From: Actinomycetota bacterium
GTDB taxonomy: Bacteria > Actinomycetota > Thermoleophilia > Gaiellales > Gaiellaceae
Assembly: GCA_009702325.1 (NCBI GenBank)
Contig: WLID01000005.1
Span: 62,001 to 126,000 of the forward strand
Reading direction: 5' to 3'
Length of the DNA: 64,000 nucleotides
Below are positions 1 through 7,767 of the stretch, piece by piece. The translations under genes were made by a program, and so were the position numbers. The notes under the pieces were generated by a model. It was given only the letters and a program-made list of their open reading frames with translations, ran no database searches and had not been told where the DNA came from. Each line of letters opens with the position of its first letter. Position 1 is the stretch's first letter.

Positions 1-1508
1 GTCACTTCAACGTCGCCCTGGCCGATCGCAAGCTGCACCGAATAACCCGGCTTCCACACACGGTCGACAGCCGTGAACGGCTTGCCGGTAAATGTCTTGC
101 GACGCCACTCTGGTGTTGGCACAAGGCCTGATGCTTCCGGGCCAAGGTCGACCCCAGTTGGTGCTCCGAACCCAAAGCGCGCAGCCCACGCCTGCAAGGG
201 GTGACCGCGCGTCGCGGGCAGCTTGTAGAAGTCGTAACCCAGTTGGTAGAAGTAGGTGTCGCACGACTCGGCAAGCGCCTCCGGCAGCTCCATCCAGTGA
301 TTGACGTTCGGATCCCAGTTGTGGAAGAGCTGACCGACACCCGTCTGTCCCTTGACCTTGAAGTCGGGTGAGCAGAGCAGCGAGGAGTACGGCGACAAGA
401 TGTGTTCCTGCATTGCAGCGAGAGCCGTAACCGGCTTCCACGTCGAGCCAGGCGGGTAGGTCACGGAGAGCGCACGGTCGAGGCCCGGGAAGTTGTCCTT
501 CGCGGCCACGACCTGATTCTGGAGCGGGGCAAGCTTCTTTGGATCACGACTCACGTACACCGACGGCTGGTAGGTCGGGTATGACGCGAGCGCCAAGATC
601 GAGCCGTCGCGCGGATCGATCGCAACGATCGCGCCGCCGTCGGCGTACGGCTCGCTGTTCTGGCGCGCCAGCGTAATTCCGTACTTCAACGCGCGCTCGG
701 CCGCACGTTGCAGCCCGATGTCGATGGTGAGGCGGAGCGCGTTGCCGGGGCGCGGGTTGACCTTCGGTGTGATCGCGCTCGTCGGTCGCCCACGTGAGTC
801 GACGGTGAGCTGCGCCGTGCCGTCATGACCGCGGAGATAGATGTCGTATTCCGACTCCACCCCGGCCTGTCCGATGATGTCTCCCAACGCGTAGCCCTGA
901 CCGCTCTGCGCATCGAGCTGGGTCTGGTTGATCTCACCGACGTATCCGAGGAAGTGGGCGCCGAGCGACTCGTACCGGTAGCGCCGCAGGAAGCTGTCAG
1001 CCAACTGCACACCTGGGAACTGGAGTTGATGTTCCTTGAGATAGGCGATCTGGTCGTCGTGTACACCCCGCACAAGGATCACCGGGGTCAGCGGATCCTG
1101 CGCGTAGGGCTTGATCTTCGCGAGGATCTCCTTGAGGGACAGGTGCGTGATCGCCGCAAGCGCCTTAAGTTCCGCCTTCTGGGCCGGCCAGGTCTTCGGC
1201 AGGTCGGCGGGCCACACCTCAAGGCTCGTACCCGCAACGTTCGACACGAGCACATGCCCATATCGGTCGAGCACCACGCCGCGCGGTGCGTCGATCTGAA
1301 TCGTCCGCACGCGGTTCTGCGTGGCTTGGGCGAGGTACTTGTCGCCCGAGAGCACCTGCAGCGCCCACAGCCGCAGAATGAGCACCGCGAAGATGCCGAG
1401 TGCGGCGAAGCCAACGATTGCCACCCGGAGCGCCGTCTGCGGTGTCAGACGATACGGCTCTTCGACGCGCGGGTCGCCCGGCACAAAGCGACCGAGACGT
1501 GAGCTCAA
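1..1508 (-). CDS. mrdA: penicillin-binding protein 2 (peptidoglycan D,D-transpeptidase), 3' part missing
   Basis: Class B PBP that cross-links lateral-wall peptidoglycan with the MreBCD/RodA elongation machinery. About 502 codons are visible before the window edge; the family usually has 600-700 residues, so the C-terminus lies outside. The protein has a short cytoplasmic N-terminus, one membrane helix (about residues 27-47), a dimerisation domain and the start of the transpeptidase domain. The active-site tetrad STWK is at about residues 355-358, and an SCD triad (SxN equivalent) lies near 414. The start is TTG at 1508, which overlaps the mreD stop as TTGA, with a GGGGGTGG Shine-Dalgarno-like stretch upstream. 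Translation is therefore coupled to mreD, as in other mreBCD-mrdA clusters. Confident family call. Confidence 0.93.
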   Translation of the reverse strand, partial: MSSRLGRFVPGDPRVEEPYRLTPQTALRVAIVGFAALGIFAVLILRLWALQVLSGDKYLAQATQNRVRTIQIDAPRGVVLDRYGHVLVSNVAGTSLEVWPADLPKTWPAQKAELKALAAITHLSLKEILAKIKPYAQDPLTPVILVRGVHDDQIAYLKEHQLQFPGVQLADSFLRRYRYESLGAHFLGYVGEINQTQLDAQSGQGYALGDIIGQAGVESEYDIYLRGHDGTAQLTVDSRGRPTSAITPKVNPRPGNALRLTIDIGLQRAAERALKYGITLARQNSEPYADGGAIVAIDPRDGSILALASYPTYQPSVYVSRDPKKLAPLQNQVVAAKDNFPGLDRALSVTYPPGSTWKPVTALAAMQEHILSPYSSLLCSPDFKVKGQTGVGQLFHNWDPNVNHWMELPEALAESCDTYFYQLGYDFYKLPATRGHPLQAWAARFGFGAPTGVDLGPEASGLVPTPEWRRKTFTGKPFTAVDRVWKPGYSVQLAIGQGDVEV

Positions 1509-2059
1509 ACGCCACCCCCACGGGGTGCGGTCTGCGACACGCCGATCAGCCGAACATCGTGGATGCGGTGGCCGGGATCAATCGGCGGAAACAGCCTCCG
1601 ACAGACGGCGTACACCGGCATCGTCAGCACGAGGTTCCAGAGGAATACGGCAGGCAGCTCTGTGAACACGCGATCGATCGGTGCGGGGTTGCCGAGAACA
1701 AAGCGCAGCGCGAGGGTGCCAAGCGCGTAGAGGATCGTCACCACGCCGACCGATGTAAACGGCGCATGGAACCGATCACGCGCTGTGGTCTCGCCATACC
1801 GGCCAATGAGGAACCCGCCGATCGTCAGCAGCAGTGACGTCACGCCGAGCGTCGCGAGATGGGCGGAGTCGAGAAGAAAGCCAGCCGCGAAGCCACCGAT
1901 CGCTCCAAAGATCGATCCGCGCAGGAGCGCGAGAGCAAGGAGCGTCACGAGCACCAGGTCGGCGCTCCCACCAAGAGGACGGTAGGCCGACACGATCGCC
2001 ACCTGCACGATCACGACGAGGAAGAGCAGCACCGCGCCCTTGATCGCGTCAACCGTCAC
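1505..2059 (-). CDS. mreD: rod shape-determining protein MreD
   Basis: Small integral membrane partner of MreC and MreB in the elongasome. The 184 residues form about five hydrophobic helices from the N-terminus to residue 160, with a basic cytoplasmic tail. Sequence conservation in MreD is low, so the call rests on topology, size and its place between mreC and mrdA. Its GTG start overlaps the mreC TGA (GTGA), and its own stop overlaps the mrdA start, so the three genes form one tightly coupled translation unit. Confidence 0.88.
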   Translation of the reverse strand: MTVDAIKGAVLLFLVVIVQVAIVSAYRPLGGSADLVLVTLLALALLRGSIFGAIGGFAAGFLLDSAHLATLGVTSLLLTIGGFLIGRYGETTARDRFHAPFTSVGVVTILYALGTLALRFVLGNPAPIDRVFTELPAVFLWNLVLTMPVYAVCRRLFPPIDPGHRIHDVRLIGVSQTAPRGGGV

Positions 2060-2994
2060 GGATGGGCGCTTGCCTTCGGGACGAGCACGAGCACCGATTC
2101 AAGCGACGAGAAATCGACGAACGGCTGCACCTGGATCTGCTTAAACAGATCGGTGTCGCTCGCGTTCACGCTCGTCACCCGGCCAACGTTGATGTTGCGC
2201 GGGAAGAGGGACGGCAGCTGCCCCTTGCCCGGCGATCCAGCCGTGATGATCGTGTCGCCGACATTCACCTTCTTGTCTTTCGTGACGCGAGAAAGGACGA
2301 CCGATGCTGTTCCACTTCCGTGCTCAACAACCCCGATCGCCGCGAGATTGCTCGCGTCGGCCGAGCGAACCGCGCTGTCGGGATCGGTGATCAGCATCAC
2401 GCGCGCAACGTTCGAGAACACGCGTGTGACCTGGCCTACCAGCCCGTCTGCGGTTACGACAACATCCTCGACCGCAAGACCCTGGTTCGACCCTGCATCG
2501 ATCGTCACGGTCTGATCGAACGCGGCCGACGGGTTCGTCAGCACGCGTGCCGCAACGCCACGGAAGTCCTCGGGGAAGCGGGCTGAATCACGGTAGGCGA
2601 GCAGTCGACGCAACGTGTCGTTTTCATGGATTGCCGCCTGCTCGGCGCTGACCTGGCGGCGCAGCTCGTCGACCTCCTTCTGCAGCGCGTCACGCTTCTG
2701 CTTGGCGTGAATCAGATCCTTTGTCCAACCCGCCGCGTCCTGGAACGGACGCGCGACCCGGTTGGCCGCAACCTCAAACGGGCGCAGGCCTGAGGCGGCG
2801 ACACCTTCGATCGAGTCGAGCGCACTCGAACGAAACGAGAGCGTAACGAGCACGAGCGACCCGATTACGAGCGTGCTGAGTACAAGCCTGCGCCGGAGGG
2901 CGCTGGAGCGGGTCGAGGAGTTGCCAGCGGCGCTTCCGCGCTGCACCGGCGAGCCCAGGACCGCGATGCGCGAGACGGTCCGGTTGCGAGGCAC
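2056..2994 (-). CDS. mreC: rod shape-determining protein MreC
   Basis: Periplasm-facing scaffold of the lateral-wall synthesis complex; it binds PBP2 and links it to MreB. The 312-residue protein has a cytoplasmic N-terminus, one membrane helix (about residues 35-52), a coiled coil (about 85-125: KQKRDALQKEVDELRRQ) and the double beta-barrel MreC domain with GLVGQV and GDTIITAG signatures. It has a GTG start. No Shine-Dalgarno sequence is visible; a TAGACT box lies 9 bases upstream, suggesting a leaderless or near-leaderless transcript that begins here and runs into mreD and mrdA. mreB is about 850 bases away, separated by arsR and an SRPBCC gene. Confidence 0.95.
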   Translation of the reverse strand: MPRNRTVSRIAVLGSPVQRGSAAGNSSTRSSALRRRLVLSTLVIGSLVLVTLSFRSSALDSIEGVAASGLRPFEVAANRVARPFQDAAGWTKDLIHAKQKRDALQKEVDELRRQVSAEQAAIHENDTLRRLLAYRDSARFPEDFRGVAARVLTNPSAAFDQTVTIDAGSNQGLAVEDVVVTADGLVGQVTRVFSNVARVMLITDPDSAVRSADASNLAAIGVVEHGSGTASVVLSRVTKDKKVNVGDTIITAGSPGKGQLPSLFPRNINVGRVTSVNASDTDLFKQIQVQPFVDFSSLESVLVLVPKASAHP

Positions 2995-3003
2995 GACTCA
3001 GCC

Positions 3004-3009
3004 AGTCTA
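3004..3009 (-). promoter_or_regulatory. -10 box of the mreC-mreD-mrdA unit
   Basis: TAGACT ends 9 bases before the mreC GTG. The same hexamer sits 7-8 bases upstream of fabI and of the HAD gene at 38153. No clear -35. It implies that mreC is transcribed separately from mreB. Confidence 0.5.
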
Positions 3010-3033
3010 CCGGCGCGCGCGGATTTGTTCTGA

Positions 3034-3477
3034 TCAGCGTTCGGTCAGCGCTGCGAACGCAGCGAGGACGCTCGGCCAGCCGTCGCGATAGCTCGACCGC
3101 ATCTGCTCGGCACGCTCGGCATACACGGCCCACCCGCTGTGGGTGACACGCACATGCGTTCCACTGTCGGTGGCCACGAAATCGACCACCACGTTCGTTG
3201 CCGGGTTCGCCGGGTTGACGCGCCATGTGTACGCCAACTGGCTCGGCGGATCCCACACGGTGATGTCAGCCCAATGGTGGCGCTCGTCGCCGAGACGTTC
3301 AAAGATCTCGCCACCAACCCACCCTTCGACGACAAGCTCGTCCGCAGCGCCCTCCAGGATCGAATGGGTCTTGAGCGGCCACCAGGAACCCATACGGCCG
3401 GTGAACGCGTCGAACGCCTCTGCTGGTGACACAAGCACGTGGATCTCTGCCACCACAGGCTCATTGGCGTCGATCAC
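3034..3477 (-). CDS. SRPBCC (AHSA1-like/START superfamily) protein
   Basis: A 147-residue helix-grip protein. The N-terminal AEIHVLVSPAEAFDAFTG stretch, the WWP motif and the C-terminal helix SSYRDGWPSVLAAFAAL are typical of AHSA1-like SRPBCC proteins. Such proteins bind hydrophobic ligands; no substrate can be read from the sequence. The start overlaps the arsR stop by 4 bases, so the two are translated together. ArsR-SRPBCC pairs are common in Actinobacteria, where the regulator controls the pair. The pair sits inside what is normally a contiguous mreB-mreC region. Confidence 0.85.
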   Translation of the reverse strand: MIDANEPVVAEIHVLVSPAEAFDAFTGRMGSWWPLKTHSILEGAADELVVEGWVGGEIFERLGDERHHWADITVWDPPSQLAYTWRVNPANPATNVVVDFVATDSGTHVRVTHSGWAVYAERAEQMRSSYRDGWPSVLAAFAALTER

Positions 3478-3779
3478 TGTCCGCCTCGTTCGGCATACGC
3501 CTTGAACTCGTCAAGCGACGTCGCCCAGAAGCCCTCAAGGTACGAACGCACTTCGGCGAGCCCTTCGGGCGAGACGGCGTAGATGTGTCGCGTTCCCTCG
3601 CGTCGTTCCCGCACAAGCCCCGCATCTCGCAGAACGCGAAGGTGCTGGGAGACGGCCGGCCTACTTACCGGAAGCGATGCGGCGATCTCCCCCACCGCGC
3701 GAGGCCCCTTGCGCAAGATCTCCCACACGGCACGACGTGTCGGGTCACCCAGCGCATCAAGAGCATGTGCGTAAGCCAT
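3474..3779 (-). CDS. ArsR-family winged-helix repressor
   Basis: A 101-residue winged-helix protein: DPTRRAVWEILRKGPRAVGE is helix 1-2, and LPVSRPAVSQHLRVLRDAGL is the recognition helix-turn-helix. No cysteine metal-site motif (CVC) is present, so this is the non-metal subgroup usually paired with SRPBCC genes. The ATG is only 1 base from a 13-base palindrome, and a good promoter overlaps it, so autoregulation is likely. Overlaps the SRPBCC gene by 4 bases. Confidence 0.92.
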   Translation of the reverse strand: MAYAHALDALGDPTRRAVWEILRKGPRAVGEIAASLPVSRPAVSQHLRVLRDAGLVRERREGTRHIYAVSPEGLAEVRSYLEGFWATSLDEFKAYAERGGQ

Positions 3780-3780
3780 T

Positions 3781-3818
3781 ACTTACCGTAAGTTATCGCT
3801 TACGCTTTGCTACGTCAA
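3781..3818 (-). promoter_or_regulatory. arsR promoter with overlapping palindromic operator
   Basis: On the minus strand, TTGACG (3818-3813) and TAACTT (3795-3790) are separated by exactly 17 bases. The predicted start lies about 4 bases before the arsR ATG, giving an almost leaderless mRNA. The palindrome ACTTAC-n-GTAAGT (3781-3793) covers the -10 to +1 region, and further TTACG/CGTAA half-sites flank it at 3799-3804 and inside codons 2-4. Bound ArsR would block RNA polymerase. Confidence 0.7.
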
Positions 3819-3847
3819 CCGCATAGACACACCACACGCCCGTGCGC

Positions 3848-4906
3848 CTACCGACGACCGGAGCGCGAGCGACCGCGCTGGCGTGCACGAGCGCTGTTGC
3901 GCATCGCCTCGAACTCTTCGAGGCTTCGACCTGAGCCGACGGCAACACAAGTGAGCGGCGATTCGGCGAGGTGTATCGGCATGTGAGTCTCCTGCCGCAA
4001 CCGCTGATCCATGCCCTGCAAGAGCGCCCCGCCGCCGGCAAGCACGATTCCGCGATCCATGATGTCTGCGGAAAGCTCGGGCGGAGTCTTGTCGAGCGTC
4101 GACTTGATCGCGTCGATGATCTGGCTCACCGGCTCATTGAGCGCGTGGCGCACTTCCTCGCTCGAGAGGATGACGGTCTTCGGCAGTCCGGTCAGCATGT
4201 CGCGACCCCGCACCTCAGCCTGCACCTCTTCCTTCAACGGGAAGGCCGACCCGACTTCAAGCTTGATCTCTTCGGCGGTCTGTTGGCCAATCAGCAGCTT
4301 GTACTCGCGCTTGATGTGGTTGATGATCGCCTCGTCCATCTCGTCGCCGCCAACCCGCAGCGACTGCGAGACGACGATGCCGCCGAGGGAGATGACGGCG
4401 ACCTCCGTGGTGCCACCACCGATATCGACGATCATGTTCCCCGTCGGTTCAGCCACCGGAAGCCCGGCGCCGATCGCTGCCGCCATCGGCTCCTCGATCA
4501 AGTGGGCTTCGCGGGCGCCGGCGTTGAGCGTCGCCTCCTCGACAGCGCGCTTCTCAACACCGGTCACGCCTGACGGCACGCAGATAACAACCCGCGGATG
4601 CGCGAACCTGTGCTGGTGCACCTTCTGGATGAAGTGCCGCAGCATCTGCTCAGTGACGTCGAAGTCGGCGATGACACCGTCTTTGAGCGGGCGGATGGCG
4701 CTGATCGTGCCCGGCGTACGGCCAAGCATGCGCTTGGCCTCAAGCCCCACGGCGTACACCTCGCCGGTCGCCTGGTCGATCGCAACCACCGACGGTTCGC
4801 TGAGGACGATCCCGCGACCACGCACGTAGACGAGCGTGTTGGCGGTGCCAAGGTCGACCGCCATGTCGCGGCCACCGAATCCGGTGAGGTAGTTGAAGAT
4901 TCCCAT
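3848..4906 (-). CDS. mreB: rod shape-determining actin homologue MreB
   Basis: Actin-like ATPase that forms membrane-bound filaments guiding PBP2/RodA. The 352-residue protein carries the phosphate-1 motif ([10 protein letters not shown]), phosphate-2 motif ([13 protein letters not shown]) and adenosine motif ([14 protein letters not shown]). A basic extension [13 protein letters not shown] closes the protein and is longer than in typical MreB (335-345 residues). A TAGAGT box lies 15 bases upstream of the ATG at 4927-4922. It is the last gene of the ndk-maf-mreB run before the arsR insertion. Confidence 0.97.
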   Translation of the reverse strand: MGIFNYLTGFGGRDMAVDLGTANTLVYVRGRGIVLSEPSVVAIDQATGEVYAVGLEAKRMLGRTPGTISAIRPLKDGVIADFDVTEQMLRHFIQKVHQHRFAHPRVVICVPSGVTGVEKRAVEEATLNAGAREAHLIEEPMAAAIGAGLPVAEPTGNMIVDIGGGTTEVAVISLGGIVVSQSLRVGGDEMDEAIINHIKREYKLLIGQQTAEEIKLEVGSAFPLKEEVQAEVRGRDMLTGLPKTVILSSEEVRHALNEPVSQIIDAIKSTLDKTPPELSADIMDRGIVLAGGGALLQGMDQRLRQETHMPIHLAESPLTCVAVGSGRSLEEFEAMRNSARARQRGRSRSGRR

Positions 4907-4984
4907 GGGTGGTCTCTGGCCACTCTACCCCTGGGGTGTCGAAGGCCGAGGACCGGAGTTTCGCCGGGCCGGTGCGTCTTCCTG

Positions 4985-5548
4985 CTATCCGAACCCGTAC
5001 AGGCCCGGGAAGCGGACGGCGAGCACCTCGACAAGTGCCGCTGCCGGGAGCCCAACGACGTTGAGGTAGTCGCCGTCGATTCGCTCGACGAGCGCCGCGC
5101 CGAGGCCCTGGATGGCGTAGCCGCCCGCGCGCCCCTCCCACTCCCCGCATGCCAAGTACCGAGCGATATCGCGTGCGCTGGCAGGACGGAACGTCACCGT
5201 TGTCGTTTCGCGACGCACCTCCTCCCATCCATCAGCGCGCAGACAGAGACCCGAAACGACTTCATGGGTTCGCCCCTGAAGCTTTGCGAGCATCCGCTCG
5301 GCATCAGCGAGATCGTCGGGCTTGCCGATCACCTCACCGTGACAGATCACCACGGTGTCGACCCCCAGCACTGGCTGGGCGCCACCATCGACCGAGCGCG
5401 CCTTACCGATCGCGTGGTCGACGGGATCGCCACCTGGCGCCTCCTCGAAGTCAGGAGAGACAGCAACAAACGGGATCTGCAGCTGCGTCAAGATCGCGCG
5501 GCGCTGCGGCGAGGTTGAAGCGAGCAGGATTGGAGCAGCGTCGGTCAT
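4985..5548 (-). CDS. maf: Maf-family nucleoside-triphosphate pyrophosphatase
   Basis: A 187-residue Maf/HAM1-fold house-cleaning enzyme that hydrolyses non-canonical or methylated NTPs (dTTP/UTP-type pyrophosphatase in related proteins). The N-terminal LLASTSPQRRAIL is the Maf signature, followed by GVDTVV with the catalytic Asp, and AYAIQGLGAALVERIDGDYLNVVGLP at the C-terminus (seen here as GGYAIQGLG and DYLNVVGLP). It lies between ndk and mreB, a common neighbourhood. No Shine-Dalgarno sequence is visible before the ATG. Confidence 0.93.
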   Translation of the reverse strand: MTDAAPILLASTSPQRRAILTQLQIPFVAVSPDFEEAPGGDPVDHAIGKARSVDGGAQPVLGVDTVVICHGEVIGKPDDLADAERMLAKLQGRTHEVVSGLCLRADGWEEVRRETTTVTFRPASARDIARYLACGEWEGRAGGYAIQGLGAALVERIDGDYLNVVGLPAAALVEVLAVRFPGLYGFG

Positions 5549-5581
5549 CGCGAAGGAGCGCCGCTACGGAGCGGCAGCGAA

Positions 5582-5998
5582 CTAGACCAGGCCGTCAGGG
5601 AAGAACAGCGCGAGTTCGCGCTTCGCGCTTGCCTTCGAGTCAGAGCCGTGGATCACGTTCTCCGACATCTCAAGCGCGAGGTCGCCACGGATCGTGCCGG
5701 GCGCCGAGTTCGCAGGGTTCGTCGCACCCATCATCGTGCGAACGACCGAGATCGCAGACTCACCCTCGATTGCCAACGCAAGAACCGGGCCAGAGGTGAT
5801 GAACGCGACGAGCTCGCCAAAGAACGGCTTGCCCTTGTGCTCTTCGTAATGCTGCTGCGCGAGCCCCTTGCTCACCTTGAGCAGGCGCGCACCCTTGAGG
5901 ACGAAACCGCGACGCTCGAAGCGAGCGACGATCTCACCGCTCAGCCCGCGGCGAACCGCATCGGGCTTGCAGAGGACAAGTGTTCGTTCAACAGCCAT
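5582..5998 (-). CDS. ndk: nucleoside diphosphate kinase
   Basis: Transfers the gamma phosphate between NTPs and NDPs through a phosphohistidine. The 138-residue protein has the NDK start [15 protein letters not shown], the active-site segment [12 protein letters not shown] (His donor) and the usual C-terminal ELALFF. Length is standard for bacterial Ndk. It is part of the valS-folC-ndk run found in many Gram-positive genomes. Confidence 0.97.
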   Translation of the reverse strand: MAVERTLVLCKPDAVRRGLSGEIVARFERRGFVLKGARLLKVSKGLAQQHYEEHKGKPFFGELVAFITSGPVLALAIEGESAISVVRTMMGATNPANSAPGTIRGDLALEMSENVIHGSDSKASAKRELALFFPDGLV

Positions 5999-6012
5999 TG
6001 CGGTGGCGGAGC

Positions 6013-6531
6013 TTACCTGGTCTCGCGACCGTTAGCACGGGTGTCTGTCACTTCATGCCCTTCAAGCTCCAATCCGGGCGCGACCTTCGCGCAGAACGGA
6101 CAGACATTCCAGTTGTTGTCGAGCGGCTGACCGCAGCCCGTGCACGCATCTTTGAGCCGTGCAGCACAGGCCGGACAGACAAGAAATTCAGCACGGACGG
6201 CGGTCTGACATTCGGGGCAGCTCAGTACGAGCGAGCCAAGGTGTACCTCGATCGCACGCGTTTCCAGCTCGCGCTCGTGGAGATCGGCGAGCGTGTGCGG
6301 CGGCCGAAAGAGGAGATAGAGCAGCGGGCCGAAGAAAGGCGGTACGGCGCCGAGAAACGTCGCCAGTCTGACCTGCCCACGGTCGATCGAGCGCGCTTTC
6401 GCATCGCGCCTGACCCACCGCACTGAGACGAGCCACAGCAATACGAGGAACGCGAGAAACGAAAGCTGGATGGTCGTCCAGATCGCCGAGCTGAAGAACG
6501 CGTGCGCACCACTGAAGAAGCTCGCGATCAA
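6013..6531 (-). CDS. membrane protein with C-terminal double zinc ribbon
   Basis: A 172-residue protein of unknown function. Two hydrophobic helices (about residues 15-35 and 55-78) resemble the PLDc_N-type N-terminal membrane module, with a short basic loop between them. The C-terminal half carries four CxxC pairs in order: CPEC, CPAC, CTGC, CPFC, a double zinc ribbon. The TTG start overlaps the stop of a 37-codon membrane-protein ORF as TTGA. Genes of this type often sit near folC/valS in Thermoleophilia-like genomes (inference). It could sense or tether something at the membrane; no catalytic motif is visible. Confidence 0.75.
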   Translation of the reverse strand: MIASFFSGAHAFFSSAIWTTIQLSFLAFLVLLWLVSVRWVRRDAKARSIDRGQVRLATFLGAVPPFFGPLLYLLFRPPHTLADLHERELETRAIEVHLGSLVLSCPECQTAVRAEFLVCPACAARLKDACTGCGQPLDNNWNVCPFCAKVAPGLELEGHEVTDTRANGRETR

Positions 6532-6641
6532 AGGAGCACCCGCCCTACGATCCAGCCCGCGAGGAATGCCGACCCCACGAAGAACGCGAGGAGGAACCCG
6601 GCAAACAGAAAGACGCTGAGGCGATCACGGCCAGTCGTCAT
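6528..6641 (-). CDS. 37-residue single-helix membrane micro-protein
   Basis: An ATG ORF of 37 codons: a basic start MTTGRDRLS, then one hydrophobic helix of about 25 residues ending in IVGRVLL. The stop TGA overlaps the TTG of the zinc-ribbon membrane protein (TTGA), which suggests coupled translation. It sits in the 139-base gap between folC and that gene. It may be a partner subunit. Too short for a homology call by eye; the overlap and clean helix support it being real. Confidence 0.55.
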   Translation of the reverse strand: MTTGRDRLSVFLFAGFLLAFFVGSAFLAGWIVGRVLL

Positions 6642-6670
6642 CGTACGGGGTCGAGAGGGGACGCGGAGCC

Positions 6671-7756
6671 TCACGACGCGTCTCCGAGGAGTTCGGCGAG
6701 GAGATAGAGCGAGCCGGTCACGAGCACGGCACCGTCATCTGAGGCGAGCGTTCTTGCAGCGTTGAGGGCGGCGAGCGGGTCGGTGACCACATGCACGTTC
6801 GCAACGTAGCGCCGTGCGTGCTCGGCAAGCGCCTCCGCGGTGAGGACGCGCGGGTTGTGCGATTCAGTCGCGACAAGGTGATCGGTGTGCGGAGCGAGCG
6901 TCGCGAGCATCTCATCGACACCCTTGTCACCGAGGATCGACGCAACGACCACGAATCGGCGATCGGGCAGCTGTTCGACGAGATACCGCATTCCCGCGGG
7001 GTTGTGGGCACCGTCCCAAACTTCGAATGGAGTCTCGCTGCGTACGTCGAAGCGACCAGGGACGGCGAGCAGTTGCGGCGAAACCTCCCGACCAAGCAGC
7101 TCAGAAACTGCAGCCGCTGCAACGGCGGCGTTTCCGCCCGTCTCGACGCGTACTGACACAGCCCCTGCGGCGCGCGCCGCAGCCTCCCACTCCGGCTCGC
7201 CAAGTACGAGGCGGGCGCCGGGCGTGATCACGGCGAGCTTCTCGGCCGCGATCGCCTCACGTGTGCCGCCGAGGATCTCTGTGTGCTCAAGCGCAACGTT
7301 CGTCAACACGACAACCGCCGCATTGAGCACGTTGGTCGCATCAAGACGCCCACCGAGCCCGGCCTCAACGACCGCCACCTCGACACCGCACGCCGCGAAC
7401 TGCGCGAACGCTGCGGCGGTGAGCACTTCGAACTGCGGCACGCCGTCGGAATACGGCCGCACCCGGCCGACCGCCTCCTCGAAGTCGCAGTCCGCACCGT
7501 CGACTTGGATGCGCTCACCCCAGCTCGTCACGTGCGGTGAGACATATGACCCTGTACGAAGTCCCTCGTCACGCAGCAACGCCGCCGCCATGCGTGTCGT
7601 CGACGTCTTGCCGTTTGTCCCGACGACGTGGATCGCCCTAAATGACCGCTGTGGATCGCCCAGCTCCGCAAGCAGCCGCTGCATCCGCCCAAGCCCAAAC
7701 TCTTTCGGCCAGGGCGAAAGCGCTGCCAACCAGTCGGTGTGCGGCGTGGCCGTCAC
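6671..7756 (-). CDS. folC: bifunctional folylpolyglutamate/dihydrofolate synthase
   Basis: Mur-ligase-family enzyme that adds glutamate to folates. The 361-residue protein shows the P-loop HVVGTNGKTSTTRM, SPHVTSWGERIQVDG, EAGLGGRLDATNV, TNVALEHTEILG and the C-terminal FEVWDGAHNPAGMRYL. It is shorter than the usual 420-440 residues: the helical insert between the N and C domains is compact. It has a GTG start 12 bases after valS ends, so it is co-transcribed with valS. Confidence 0.93.
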   Translation of the reverse strand: MTATPHTDWLAALSPWPKEFGLGRMQRLLAELGDPQRSFRAIHVVGTNGKTSTTRMAAALLRDEGLRTGSYVSPHVTSWGERIQVDGADCDFEEAVGRVRPYSDGVPQFEVLTAAAFAQFAACGVEVAVVEAGLGGRLDATNVLNAAVVVLTNVALEHTEILGGTREAIAAEKLAVITPGARLVLGEPEWEAAARAAGAVSVRVETGGNAAVAAAAVSELLGREVSPQLLAVPGRFDVRSETPFEVWDGAHNPAGMRYLVEQLPDRRFVVVASILGDKGVDEMLATLAPHTDHLVATESHNPRVLTAEALAEHARRYVANVHVVTDPLAALNAARTLASDDGAVLVTGSLYLLAELLGDAS

Positions 7757-7767
7757 CCGGCCACCCG

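Noticed and set aside
4011..4829. Long plus-strand open frame antisense to mreB
   Set aside because: Serine/threonine/proline-rich shadow of a strongly conserved gene; an expected effect of high GC at third codon positions.
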